From Lepas anatifera (lineage: Eukaryota; Arthropoda; Thecostraca; Lepadidae), in NCBI GenBank assembly GCA_034440635.1, contig JAOTON010000941.1, positions 310,001-374,000 of the forward strand: a stretch of DNA of 64,000 bases, written 5' to 3'. The position numbers and the translations under genes were made by a program. The notes below the pieces were generated by a model. It worked only from the letters and a program-made list of their open reading frames with translations. It searched no databases and was not told the origin of the DNA. The first letter of the stretch is position 1, and the number at the start of each line of letters is the position of its first letter. Shown one piece after another: positions 46,866 through 55,850 of the stretch.

Positions 46866-47856
46866 TGGAGCGACTGGAATGGCTGGTTCGCGACACTTGG
46901 GAATGGTGAGCATGCCCGGCCTCCGTACCGGAAGGCGCAGCACGCAGCACCGCGCATGGCTGCAGCTGTCCATACTAGCCGATCTGTAGCACCCGCCGCT
47001 CTGCTGCGCGCCACCGCCGTTTCGCGGATGGATTCTAAAATCATCTGGTGTCGTTTTTGCCCGCGAGCTGAGCGCGCCAGTCCATCAGACATGGTGAGCC
47101 GATGCGAATTATACGGCGACCAGTGTGAAATCATCTTTTGCTCTGGCGCTTCATTTGCGATGCCTCTTCGCGTGATTGTGGCCCGCCTGTGAATGCGCCA
47201 GGACGGGCGCGCCTTTGTGGACTCGCGGAGGGTGGAGTGACACTTCGCCGCTCTTTGGCCTGAATTCTGACGGGAGTGGAATGATTTTGTCAGTGCGTGA
47301 GGGCGGCCCGCGTTGCGATGGCCTTCTCCCCGTATTTCGGAGTGGGTGGGAAGGCGTGACTATGTGTGCAGGGGATCAGATCCAACACGCCGGAGAGGGG
47401 CCTGCCGAGCGGCATTCTCTCAAGTGACGGGCTCTGCTGCGGCGCGAACTTTTTACCATTCAGCATAGTGCTCTACCGATGAAAACTTCTCGTCGCTGCT
47501 CTTTACTTGAAATATGTGTCGAGTTATAGTCTCTCCAGTTGGTGCCTTTAATGTTGTTTAATGCCCTGGGGACCAAGCCAACTGAATCGTGTTCGGCTCT
47601 ACACGCACTGACCTGTTGCCATGCGGTGTATTTTGGCTGCAGCGCCGTATGCGTCGGCAGCTGTGTGGGCGCTGCCGGCCGCTCTGAGCCGGCGCCGCGA
47701 CTGGTGCCTGTGTAATCCCGGTGCTCAGTGCCCAGGTGTGGCGGCCGGCGGCGTTTGCGACACGGCCGGGCCGGCGGCTGTGGCCGGGGCGGCTGTGGCG
47801 TCACTTTCACTGCCGCCGCCGCCGGTCGCCCGGGCCGGTACCGTGAGAGACCGGCT

Positions 47857-47894
<38 letters not shown>

Positions 47895-48146
47895 CGCCGC
47901 CCACCAGTTCCGTGCCAAACGCGGCCGTCTCAGCGGCGCCTCCGCCGACCGCTCAGCTGCCGACCGTCCAGTGATACCGTGCCGCTGCAGCTGTGTCACG
48001 CGTGTGTGAGATGGACGCCAGTGTGCGAGTCGCCGTGCTGTGCGTTGTGTCAGTGCTGCGAGAAGGCTGCGGCGGGCTGGCGTGTGTGGTGTGCTGACGG
48101 TGACCAGCGTTGACTGACGAGCGGCGGCCGCGTCGGCAGGCTGAGA
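46866..48146 (+). promoter_or_regulatory. CpG-rich 5' region of the FER-like gene
   Basis: About 1.2 kb of GC-rich, CpG-rich sequence immediately upstream of the FER-like start codon, with a (CCG)n run at 47856-47893. It presumably contains the promoter and 5' untranslated region. No TATA box is evident near the start. The ORFs across it (47460-48185 minus, 47621-48009 plus) result from the GC-rich repeats. Confidence 0.5.
47856..47893. repeat. (CCG)n trinucleotide repeat
   Basis: Near-perfect CCG repeat of about 12 units, 250 bp upstream of the FER-like start codon. Confidence 0.95.
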
Positions 48147-48359
48147 ATGGGGTTCAGCTCGGCGCTGCAGGGCCGCGCCAGCCACGAGGCGCTACTCTCC
48201 CGGCAGGACTGTGAGCTGCGCCTGCTGGACACGGTGCGCCGCTGTCTACAGCTGCGCGTGCGCTCCGACCGCGAGTACGCCGCCGCGCTCACCCAGGTGG
48301 TGGCGCAGGCGCAGAAGTGGGAGCGTGCCGAGGACATGGCCGGCAGCCTGGTGGCTCAG
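48147..48359 (+). CDS. FER: FER/FES-type tyrosine kinase, coding exon 1 (F-BAR start)
   Basis: 71 codons from ATG 48147 to a CAG|GTGAGC donor at 48359/48360, phase 0. The protein begins MGFSSALQ, then LSRQDCELRLLDTVRRCLQL and RVRSDREYAAALTQV, the conserved N-terminus of FER/FES/FPS kinases (MGF start, Q-D/E-ELRLLE helix, KSDREYA motif). This is the first helix of the F-BAR domain, which binds curved, phosphoinositide-rich membrane and targets the cytoplasmic kinase to cortex and adhesion sites. The frame continues past the donor for 21 codons of non-homologous sequence before a stop, confirming that the exon ends here. FES and FER cannot be distinguished from this part; arthropods usually have one gene. 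The SH2 and kinase domains lie outside the window. Confidence 0.87.
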
Positions 48360-48450
48360 GTGAGCGACCGCCAGCAACCCATCTCCCTGCAGGGGCTGAC
48401 ACTTCAGCCGGATTCAGCGGCTTGATCCTCCTGTAAAGGTCAATGCTTAA

Positions 48451-49256
48451 CACCCGCCCCGGTGTCCCTCCGAGTCACTTTCGCCCGGGTGGGGGGACTA
48501 CATCGGTTACTTTTTATCCCAGGCCGAATGATTAGATCGAATGATGTAAATCGAATCATTCAAATCGAATGATGTATAATATGACCATACTAGGTCAAAA
48601 CACAAAAATGACTGACCTCAGGTCAGGTCAAGGTCACCTTTTAACCCAGCAAAGTCAATATGCATATCAATCAACTCACAATAGCAATCCAAACGCAATA
48701 TCAAAATAAAAGCTGTATCATCATTTCGTGCAAAGTTATTGGCCCAAGTCTGAAGCCTGCTTGAGTAGCCCCAGATGACCTTTCAAAGGGCACAAGTAAA
48801 AATTGCAGCATGAACCTGAAAATGGGCCCAGGTTACTACAATTTGGAGAATATAAAGGTATTTTCAGCTGTATCAGAACAAAAATAGGCCCAATTTCTGT
48901 TTTCCCCATGCATTTGCAATGGAGAGGTCATGATCCGTACCTGACCCTAGGTCATTGATATGGCAAATCCCGGAACATATTTTGTAGTCTTCGCTGGGTC
49001 CATTATATGGTATAAGTTTCAATCTGATAGATTCGCCCATTTCTTACTTAAGTCACCTTAAATATTTTTGGAGGTGAGGTCACTTGACCTGCACTGGTGA
49101 CCTGACCTGAGATGACCCAACCTTAAAATGCTGGGGAAAGTTGTGGAATTGATCAAGGATAAGGTGTGCCAAGTGTGGTGGCGTCTCGCGCCGCCGATTT
49201 TAGTGCCGCCGGAAAAACTGGAGGGGGTGCTTAGACACCCCCCACCGGGGCGAGGA
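48451..49256. mobile_element. TTAA-flanked element, divergent AGGTCA-rich family
   Basis: Begins CACCCGCCCCGGTG and ends CACCGGGGCGAG, flanked by TTAA (48447-48450 and 49257-49260). The internal sequence aligns with the 28/33/63-kb family (GAATGATGTATAATATGACC, GACCTGACCTGAGATGACC, hairpin with GGCGTCTCGCGCCGCC) but is diverged. It is a separate subfamily inside the FER-like intron. Confidence 0.8.
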
Positions 49257-49659
49257 TTAAGTCTGAGTTTGCGTGAAATACCATTCGGTTAGCTTGCATG
49301 TGCGTTAAGTCGAAATTCCAAGCAAAGGTGCTTTGTAGAACACTAAACCTGCCCAAGTTTTGCGCGAGTAACCTGAATGAGATGAGCGGAAAAGTAGCCA
49401 TGACTGGAATTGCAAGACATGATGACATGGGCTTTCATTGTCATTGCTAGCGGCGCGCAGTTCTCTTAGTCTGCGGCTCAATAAAGCTGCATTCCGATAT
49501 CTTTTATATGTTTGGAAACCCATCGTGACTATTTGTCGTGAACGGAGGATTCACTGTGCTGAAATCGCTTTGTCTCGGAACAGCTGGAGTTAGGAGGAAC
49601 CAGTTATGTGGACCTGCAGAGTTATCTGAATTTACGTAATCTTGCGTGCTACTTTGATC

Positions 49660-50271
49660 TAATATTTGCCTTTTCCCTGGAGCGTAATCCTCCATGATGT
49701 ATTACACCAACCTGACCTTTGTTGTGTCTTTATTGAGGCGTGATCCTACATGGTCTATTACACTGCCTCGACATCTGTTGTGTCTTTATAATTGTTGGGG
49801 TTTAACGACACACCAACTGCCAGAGTTATACGGCGTCGCCATCTCTCACCCTGTTGGGAGGGATTTTGGGGGATCAGATCGACTCATTTAGAAATTCCCG
49901 CAGGACTTGAACCTGGAACCGATGGCCTAGGATATTTTGATGCTATCCGCGAAGCCGCCCATCCCCCTCTGTCGTGTCTTTCTAGGCGTGGTCCACCATC
50001 GTGTATTACACTGACCTGACCTAAGTCGTGTCTTTTTAGGCGTGGTCTACCAACGTGTACTACACTGACCTGACCTATGTCTTGTCTTTTCTAGGCGTGG
50101 TCCACCAACGTGTACTACACTGACCTGACATCTGTCTTGTCTTTTCTAGGCGTGGTCCACTATCGTGTATTACACTGACCTGACATCTGCCGTGTCTTTT
50201 TTAGGTGTGGTCCACCATCGTGTACTACACTGACCTGACCTCTGTCTTGTCTTTTCTAGGCGTGGTCCACC
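49660..50271 (+). repeat. 54-55-bp tandem array of 3' splice-site modules
   Basis: A unit of 54-55 bp repeats so that an acceptor AG occurs at 49985, 50039, 50094, 50149, 50204 and finally 50259, the acceptor of exon 2. Each unit has TACACTGACCTGACC (branch-like CTGAC about 24 bases before the AG), a TGTCTTGTCTTTTCTAG-type pyrimidine tract and the first 12 exon bases GCGTGGTCCACC. Two more degenerate copies lie at about 49682 and 49738, left of the SINE. The final unit differs only in continuing into the true exon. The conserved Trp codon of FER/FES kinases is inside the repeat. Confidence 0.92.
49793..49975 (-). mobile_element. tRNA-derived SINE inside the splice-site array
   Basis: The minus strand has CCAGGTTCAAGTCCTGC, a good RNA polymerase III B box, preceded by tRNA-like sequence and followed by a tail ending CGTTAAACCCCAA. 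It interrupts the tandem array between the pyrimidine tracts of two units (TGTCTTT on both sides, compatible with a target duplication but also with the array itself). Confidence 0.6.
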
Positions 50272-50433
50272 ATGGTGGATGAGACGGAGTCGGTGAGCCG
50301 GCTGCTTCGCGCCAACGCGGAGACCTTGGCCACTAGCGTCATCGACAAGCTGACGGCGCTCATTGCTGAGAAGCGCGCCTCCCGCAAGATATACCAGGAC
50401 GAACAGAGCAGGATGGCTGTGGAAATAGCACGG
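50260..50433 (+). CDS. FER: FER/FES-type tyrosine kinase, coding exon 2 (F-BAR continuation)
   Basis: 58 codons between TTTTCTAG|GCG at 50259/50260 and CGG|GTGAGT at 50433/50434, phase 0 at both ends. Reads AWSTMVDETESVSRLLRANA, then ETLATSVIDKLTALIAEKRA and SRKIYQDEQSRMAVEIAR. This matches FES/FER order (Trp, then the TE-x-SRLL helix, HAE-like, then L-x-x-LI-x-x-R/K and the K-x-Y basic helix) and joins exon 1 in frame. I find no further FER exon before 64000, so intron 2 exceeds 13.5 kb. Confidence 0.88.
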
Positions 50434-51969
50434 GTGAGTACCGCTCTACATGCGCTTGGGTTCTGGGTCTGTGGAAGGGCCGGCAACACATGCAAGCATG
50501 CACGGCTTTTTGTGTTATGGGCGCGAGATCATCCAGGCTTTCTGTGCGCCCTAAAACCACATATATGATGATGCCTACATGGTTTGTCTGGGCTCTACTG
50601 TTTGATTTCAGAATTTGAAGATGCACCCTCTTTATAACGGAAACCCATGCTATGGGTGACTGCTTTAAAGTTGGCAAGCGTTATTCATTTTGGATCTAAT
50701 TTCGCGTTATGCCATACCTAGTCATGTCACGTCACGTAATGTCGCACCCCGTCGCCCCCCCCCGCCCGTTCTCAACACGCTCTACAAAACTGCTATCTCA
50801 GTTCAAAACCCATTCAATCAATCAATGGCTTTTTATTAGGCGTTCTGTGCATAGCACCTTTGCCCGCCTCTAAAGGAGTGTGTGGGAGAATTTTAGAATT
50901 TTGTGTGAGGGCAAGCTACGTTAGTCTGTTAAAGCAATGGGAGTTATTTCAAGTAATGGGTTGCAAGATGTTTTAGCTTGCAAATGGACGGTCGTGGCAA
51001 TGGCATAGCCATGCCAAGGGAGGTCTTTTAATAAGTTTAGACCCGCAGAGTGCGAAGGTTATTTCTGTGGTTGAAGACCTTAAATTTAGAATTTGGAATT
51101 TAGAATTTAGAATTTTGTGTGTCAGCTACTGATGTCCGCTTGTCTACGTTACTCGAAATCCTCCGTTAACTCAATAATTTCGTATTTTAGAAAGTGCGCT
51201 AAACACCTGGCCAGGGTGCCGCGAATTTACCCTGCAACCCGGAGGTGAAGTTGCAGCTCCCCTCTCCGGCTGGGCAGCCGCCGCGCAGAGGAAAAGAAGT
51301 GTGAGAGGATAGATAGATTGTTAGTAAGAGTATAGGTGTGGTTAGCATAGACCCGCAGTGAAAGGTATCACTGCGGTGAAGAAATCTAACCTATTTAACC
51401 TAACCTGATTTCAAAGCTAGCCTAACATAACCTATCCTTAGCCTGCTATAAACCATTTAAGGGTCAAACAACTATTGCTTAAATTTTGCGGTGGAACATC
51501 TATGATTGGAAAATAGGCAAGTCCTACTTTGGGGGTGCACCATGCACCCTCCATCATATATACTGGGAGGGGTGATTTATAGAAACTTCTCTATCCCAGA
51601 GTCCTTTAGAAATGTAAAGACTTTTTCGAGTAGCTCAGGATGGTCGTTACCGAGCAGAGTTTTTAGGTCAAAACCCATTATAAAAGTGGAACACTCCTTT
51701 TAAGACATCAGTGAAAATCTGGAAACCACATTTAGTTTCCAATTTCAACCGCTCATTACAAAAATATCGCCTTTTCTTACTACCCTGGGTTCACCTTGGC
51801 TTCAGCTGTAATTACGAGGCTGGCCGATAGGGTTACGCTCGCAGCATGTAATGTTGCGATGAGCGTTGTCATTGTTAACGCGTGACCCGCCTGACATTAT
51901 GACTTGAGCCAATCAAATTATTATTGGAACCGGATGGAAAGTGGTTCCTTCCTGGTTTGAATAAGGGCT
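50434..51969 (+). other. FER-like intron 2, proximal part
   Basis: Starts with a consensus GTGAGT. No coding homology. A possible short TTAA-bounded piece (51461-51699) ends AGTGGAACACTCC before TTTTAA and shares this end with 53080-53112, suggesting a small MITE family. Confidence 0.5.
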
Positions 51970-51973
51970 TTAA

Positions 51974-52957
51974 CACGCCCCCCTCCTGGTTTTCCCCAGA
52001 TAACGCAAAAACGAAGAGACGCAGGACAACGAAACTTACAGTACCTTATCCCTGATCAATTTTACGCACCGGACCAAAATTTTTGGTCGGGTAATGTCAA
52101 GTCAAGGAGCTGTCAAATGACCCGACCGTAAAACCCAAAATCACGAATTTGAAGCAATGCCTAAGGAACATCTATCAACCGATCAGTTTCAAGCTTTCAT
52201 CATATGGTAAGGTCGTTAGGGTCTTCGAATCCGCTATCTCGGAATTTTGATATTGTTGACCTAAGGTGGGGTCAATTTTTTGGTCACCCCATTATAAGCC
52301 TGGTGAAAAATAGAAAGGGCTCGTTTTCAGTAAAAACTTGATAGATAAACCCGACAATCCTTAAAATGTACATTCTTGCCACAATCTTGACCATACAGTT
52401 GAGTTTCTGACCATCTTACCTCTCAAAGGTCATGTCAGGTCACAGGAACATACAGTGATTGTTTTACCAATAACTTCTCACTGAATCGAGATAAAGTTCC
52501 CATTTTGCTTGCATTGTTCTTATATTGTCACGGGGAGACGATTGATATGCAACATGATCATACCAGGTCACCATGTGGCCTTGACCTAGCTTGAAGTGAG
52601 GTCATTTTCATGATTTGACCTAGCAAGATCATATTATATATCATTCGATTTGCCACAATGAGAGGAATCCAATTATGCATAAATATTTTCTGTAGCTTTG
52701 CTGAGTGATAATCTAGAGGGGTAAACGTACACTGCCCTGTTGTAAGCTTATTGAACCTTCTTTGACCTTTGCTGACCTCAATATTGACCTGACATAAAAA
52801 TGCTCGGTATAATTTCTCGTCGTCTCGTCAAGAGCTTTCGAACGCCGTCCGTAATTTTCCTCTAACTTTTCTGGGGAACGAGATACGGGGGGGCGACAAA
52901 CGCTCCCTCGCCCCTCAGCGGGGCACGTCATGCCAGGGACCCCAGCAGGGTGCGTGT
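51974..52957. mobile_element. TTAA-type element, third subfamily
   Basis: Begins CACGCCCCCCTCC after TTAA (51970-51973) and ends GCGTG before a degenerate TTTA. The right 220 bp matches 495-688. It contains several TGACCT/AGGTCA motifs and the shared internal landmark TATTATATATCATTCGATTT. Lies in FER-like intron 2. Confidence 0.7.
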
Positions 52958-54305
52958 TTAGGTCCTTGATTTTTGAACTTTAAACTTTGCAGACATTTTG
53001 TACCGGGAGCTTTGGATGACATGAAATATGCCCAAAGGCTGGATTCTCGACACGCTGTACGAAGCTGTTCTCCGTTCAAAACCCATTATACAAGTGGGGC
53101 ACTCCCTTTAACTTGTGTTTGTCGCTGCGCGACGCTTCCACATGTAAATGTGGCACCTTTCGTCTCTTCAGATCCGATGCTCAATTTCCTGTCCGCATAT
53201 TCCATTTAGATGTTGTGCTCCACCACCCATCAAATATTCGTCGTCACACCCTGGCTCCGCCGGAAGTGCCTGATATATAAAAAGCGGTTCTGCAAGTTGT
53301 ACGAGGTCTGGGTCCCGTATGTGGGTTCTGCAGGGTGGGGGTGAGCGTGACGTCGGCGTGCCTCCGAGACGTGCCGCACCCCCGTGCAGCGCTGCCTCTG
53401 TCGACTGGGGGGGAGCAGGTGACTCACGACCTGTTCAAACGGGATTCAGACATTCAGTACACTATTGCTTCCAATGCTTTATTATGTGAAATGATATTTG
53501 ATGGGAGGAAAGCTGAATCCGCTCGCTCCGATTTTGCACAAAATGAGAAAATTGTAATACCTTTCCGAAAGGACCTGCAGTTTTCTGCGATGGAAATGCC
53601 GGGAAGGAATTCTGAATCAGGGGCAGAGACGAAACGATGCCGTTTTCAAGACATGGCTGAAATGCGGAGGAAGAGTCAGTAATTGGGAAATCCTGGCACT
53701 AACCAGGGGTCACTCCATTGAAAATAGCATCGGAATTGTAGCCTGATAATAACTAAGTTATTATTGTTTTCGAATGTTAGTTTTTGGTGCATTTCATCAG
53801 AATTTTAAGAGAATCACCACCAGCTTTTGGTCTAGACAATGACCAACGTGTTTGGCGGAGTTCGTTTTTTCAATGAGGCTACCCACCTTTCTGTTTGGTA
53901 CATTCGGGCCGGATTGCATCTAATGTAAACTGCGAAATCGCCCAGGGGCACCGAGACTGCGTGGGACTGGTCATTTGTACATTTGAAGCCATTTTCGTCG
54001 TGACTGTGCTGAAGAAACTGATAGAAGAACACTTTTTTACTGTTGGACTTGGGCACACAGCGGGCTCTATCCGACCTTGGATATTTTTCCACTAATCGGC
54101 ATTAAATGGCGTGCCAACTTTTGGACTCGAATAATATATCTCTGATATCAAGCCTCATGCCCTCTCGCTTGCACGCTTGGTTCGGATGATTGGTGCACGT
54201 ATTGTTAAATTGACGAAGATAGTCATCGCAGCGGCTCTGCCTCTCTCGGCCGCTGTTCGGCGCTTGCGTCGTGGTGTGAGGATGGCGTGGGCTGCAAGGT
54301 GATCA
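52958..54305. other. Unassigned intronic sequence
   Basis: A short repeat piece ends at 53112 (AGTGGGGCACTCCC, TTTAA). Frame 53335-53682 (plus, 115 codons) has no recognisable domain and no obvious splice sites; I do not call it a gene. Confidence 0.4.
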
Positions 54306-54314
54306 GCTGGTCAA

Positions 54315-54665
54315 GGCCAAGTCTGGCATTGAACCAGACCAGCCGGCAGATACTGACCGCACGGTCTGAACCAGGCCAGCCAGTGCAAACTGAACCAGGC
54401 CAACCTGCACGGACTGAACCAGACCAGCCGGCACGGTGGGACCACACGGACTGAACCAGACCAGCCAGTGATGACTGAACCAAGTCAACCGGCACAGACT
54501 GAACCAGACCAGCCGGCACGGTCGGACCACACGGACTGAACCAAACCAGTTCTCACAGTGGCCGTGCGGACTGAACCATACCAGCCGGCACGGACGGGCC
54601 GCCCGGACTGAACCAGACCAGCCTCCACGGTCTAACCACATGGACTGAACCATACCAGCTTACAC
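54315..54665. repeat. 24-bp minisatellite, ACTGAACCAGACCAGCCGGC
   Basis: Units of about 24 bp with insertions of GGACCACACG-like sequence, about 13 copies. Minus-strand frames across it give WSGSV/VPAGLVQS-type repeats and are repeat artefacts. Confidence 0.85.
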
Positions 54666-54840
54666 AGACTGACTGCACGCACCGACGCCGACCAAATACC
54701 GCCTCTGGTGTTATGTGTGCCGGGTAGAAATTCTAGACGGAATGACTGGCTGTTGCAATAAGTCCGGCTGGCGTCAAACAGATGCAAGGTGTGTATTTGG
54801 AATTCTCACCTCTCCCTGATACGGCGATAAGGCTCTAAAC

Positions 54841-55012
54841 ACGTCTGGGAAAGGTATATATAATACACAGCAGGTGCATACCATCGCAGACGCTTCACCA
54901 CAGGCTGGCGCCGGTATTGCCGTACGTGCTTATTTAGTCCTGGGTGCGAGAGAAGTTTCAATTGCAGCTATGGAAGGCTGGGACATGAAGGCCGGTCAGA
55001 CGTTCCAGATGA
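54841..55012 (+). repeat. Duplicated promoter/leader unit, copy 1
   Basis: About 170 bp is nearly identical to 55588-55758, offset 747 bp. It has TATATATAA at 54855-54863 and ends at CCAGATGATTCAG, exactly where copy 2 continues into the signal-peptide codons. Copy 1 therefore lacks the start of the secreted protein. Confidence 0.85.
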
Positions 55013-55587
55013 TTCAGTAATTCATTCGCCGGATATATTTGATGACACATGGGTGGATCTAGAGACCTGTCAGCGGAGAGTACACGGTACTGCCGGGATT
55101 GGAACATTCATCGTCCCTATCTGGCTCCGGTATAACCTGCCGCTGCAGTCGCCCGTGACTATCGCCGACGGAGGCTCCAACTGGGCTCCACAGGGCGACT
55201 GGAAACGGCCGGAGCCAGCCTCACAGACGCTGGCTGGCCGGATCCAGGGGTGGTGCAAGTCACACTTCTGCCCACTCTTCCGATTGTCACTGCTTTTCTT
55301 CAAGTACAACATGATTTTCGCGATTTAGCCTTGTTGCTATAAAGTATACATCTTGCACGCACTTGCTTAGTAGTTCTGTCAAGAATTATAATCAAGCGGT
55401 ACTATAATGCAGTACAGCTCACGACTCCTTGTCCTAGCTGTCTTCAGTAACCAGAATAAATACTTTGCTCGAGTTACAGAACGATTGCAAAGACGGTGCC
55501 TTTACATTCCTCAGTGTAAACTCTCGTGACATTTATCACCGCAGAACAGTTGACATTTGCTCTGTGTCGATAAAAAAGGCACTAAAC
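55013..55587. other. Spacer between duplicated promoter units
   Basis: Contains an open stretch (about 55022-55265, DDTWVDLETCQRRVHGTAG) that could be a degenerate exon of the neighbouring secreted-protein family, but I cannot assign it. The remainder is AT-rich. Confidence 0.35.
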
Positions 55588-55601
55588 ACGTCTGGGAAAG
55601 G

Positions 55602-55608
55602 TATATAA
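55602..55608 (+). promoter_or_regulatory. TATA box of the fibrinogen-like gene copy 1
   Basis: TATATAA, about 145 bp before the signal-peptide ATG at 55754, conserved in the duplicate at 54855. Together with the signal peptide it suggests a TATA-driven, tissue-regulated secreted protein. Confidence 0.5.
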
Positions 55609-55714
55609 TACACAGCAGGTGCATACCATCGCAGACGCTTCACCACAGGATGGCGCCGGTATTGCCGTACGTGCTTGTTTAGTCCTGGGTGCGAGAGAGG
55701 TTTCAATTACAGCT

Positions 55715-55850
55715 ATGGAAGGCTGGGACATGAAGGCCGGCCAGACGTTCCAGATGAAAGCCGCGCCTTTCCTCGTGGCCGGCGTCTGGGTCAGCTCATG
55801 TTTAGCCTCCGGTAACGTCTTCAGCTTGACCTCGGCGAAGAGAGTTGGCT
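55715..55850 (+). pseudogene. Signal-peptide exon of a secreted fibrinogen-like protein, copy 1
   Basis: Two in-frame ATGs (55715 and 55754). From the second the protein is MKAAPFLVAGVWVSSCLASG followed by NVFSLTSAKRVG: a short basic start, a hydrophobic core and a small-residue cleavage site, a typical secretion signal. The coding sequence stops making sense at 55850, where a LINE has inserted; the other side of the target resumes at 59035. The link to the fibrinogen-like domain is inferred from rejoining these flanks, which then resemble 61490-61600. Confidence 0.6.

Larger units (their letters stand above)
48360..50259 (+). other. Intron 1 of the FER-like gene
   Basis: 1,900 bp, GT...AG, phase 0. 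It contains a TTAA-flanked element (48451-49256), unassigned sequence (49260-49680), a tandem acceptor-like array (49660-50259) and a SINE (about 49793-49975) inside that array. Confidence 0.85.

Noticed and set aside
47460..48185. 241-codon minus-strand frame opposite the FER-like start
   Set aside because: Driven by GC-rich and CCG repeat sequence and antisense to the conserved exon; contains a polyglycine run from the (CCG)n tract.
53335..53682. 115-codon plus-strand frame in FER-like intron 2, considered as FER exon 3
   Set aside because: No F-BAR-like helix pattern, no matching phase or acceptor; no similarity to the expected next segment.
54223..54653. Minus-strand Trp/Ser/Val-rich repetitive frames
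   Set aside because: Products of the 24-bp minisatellite.
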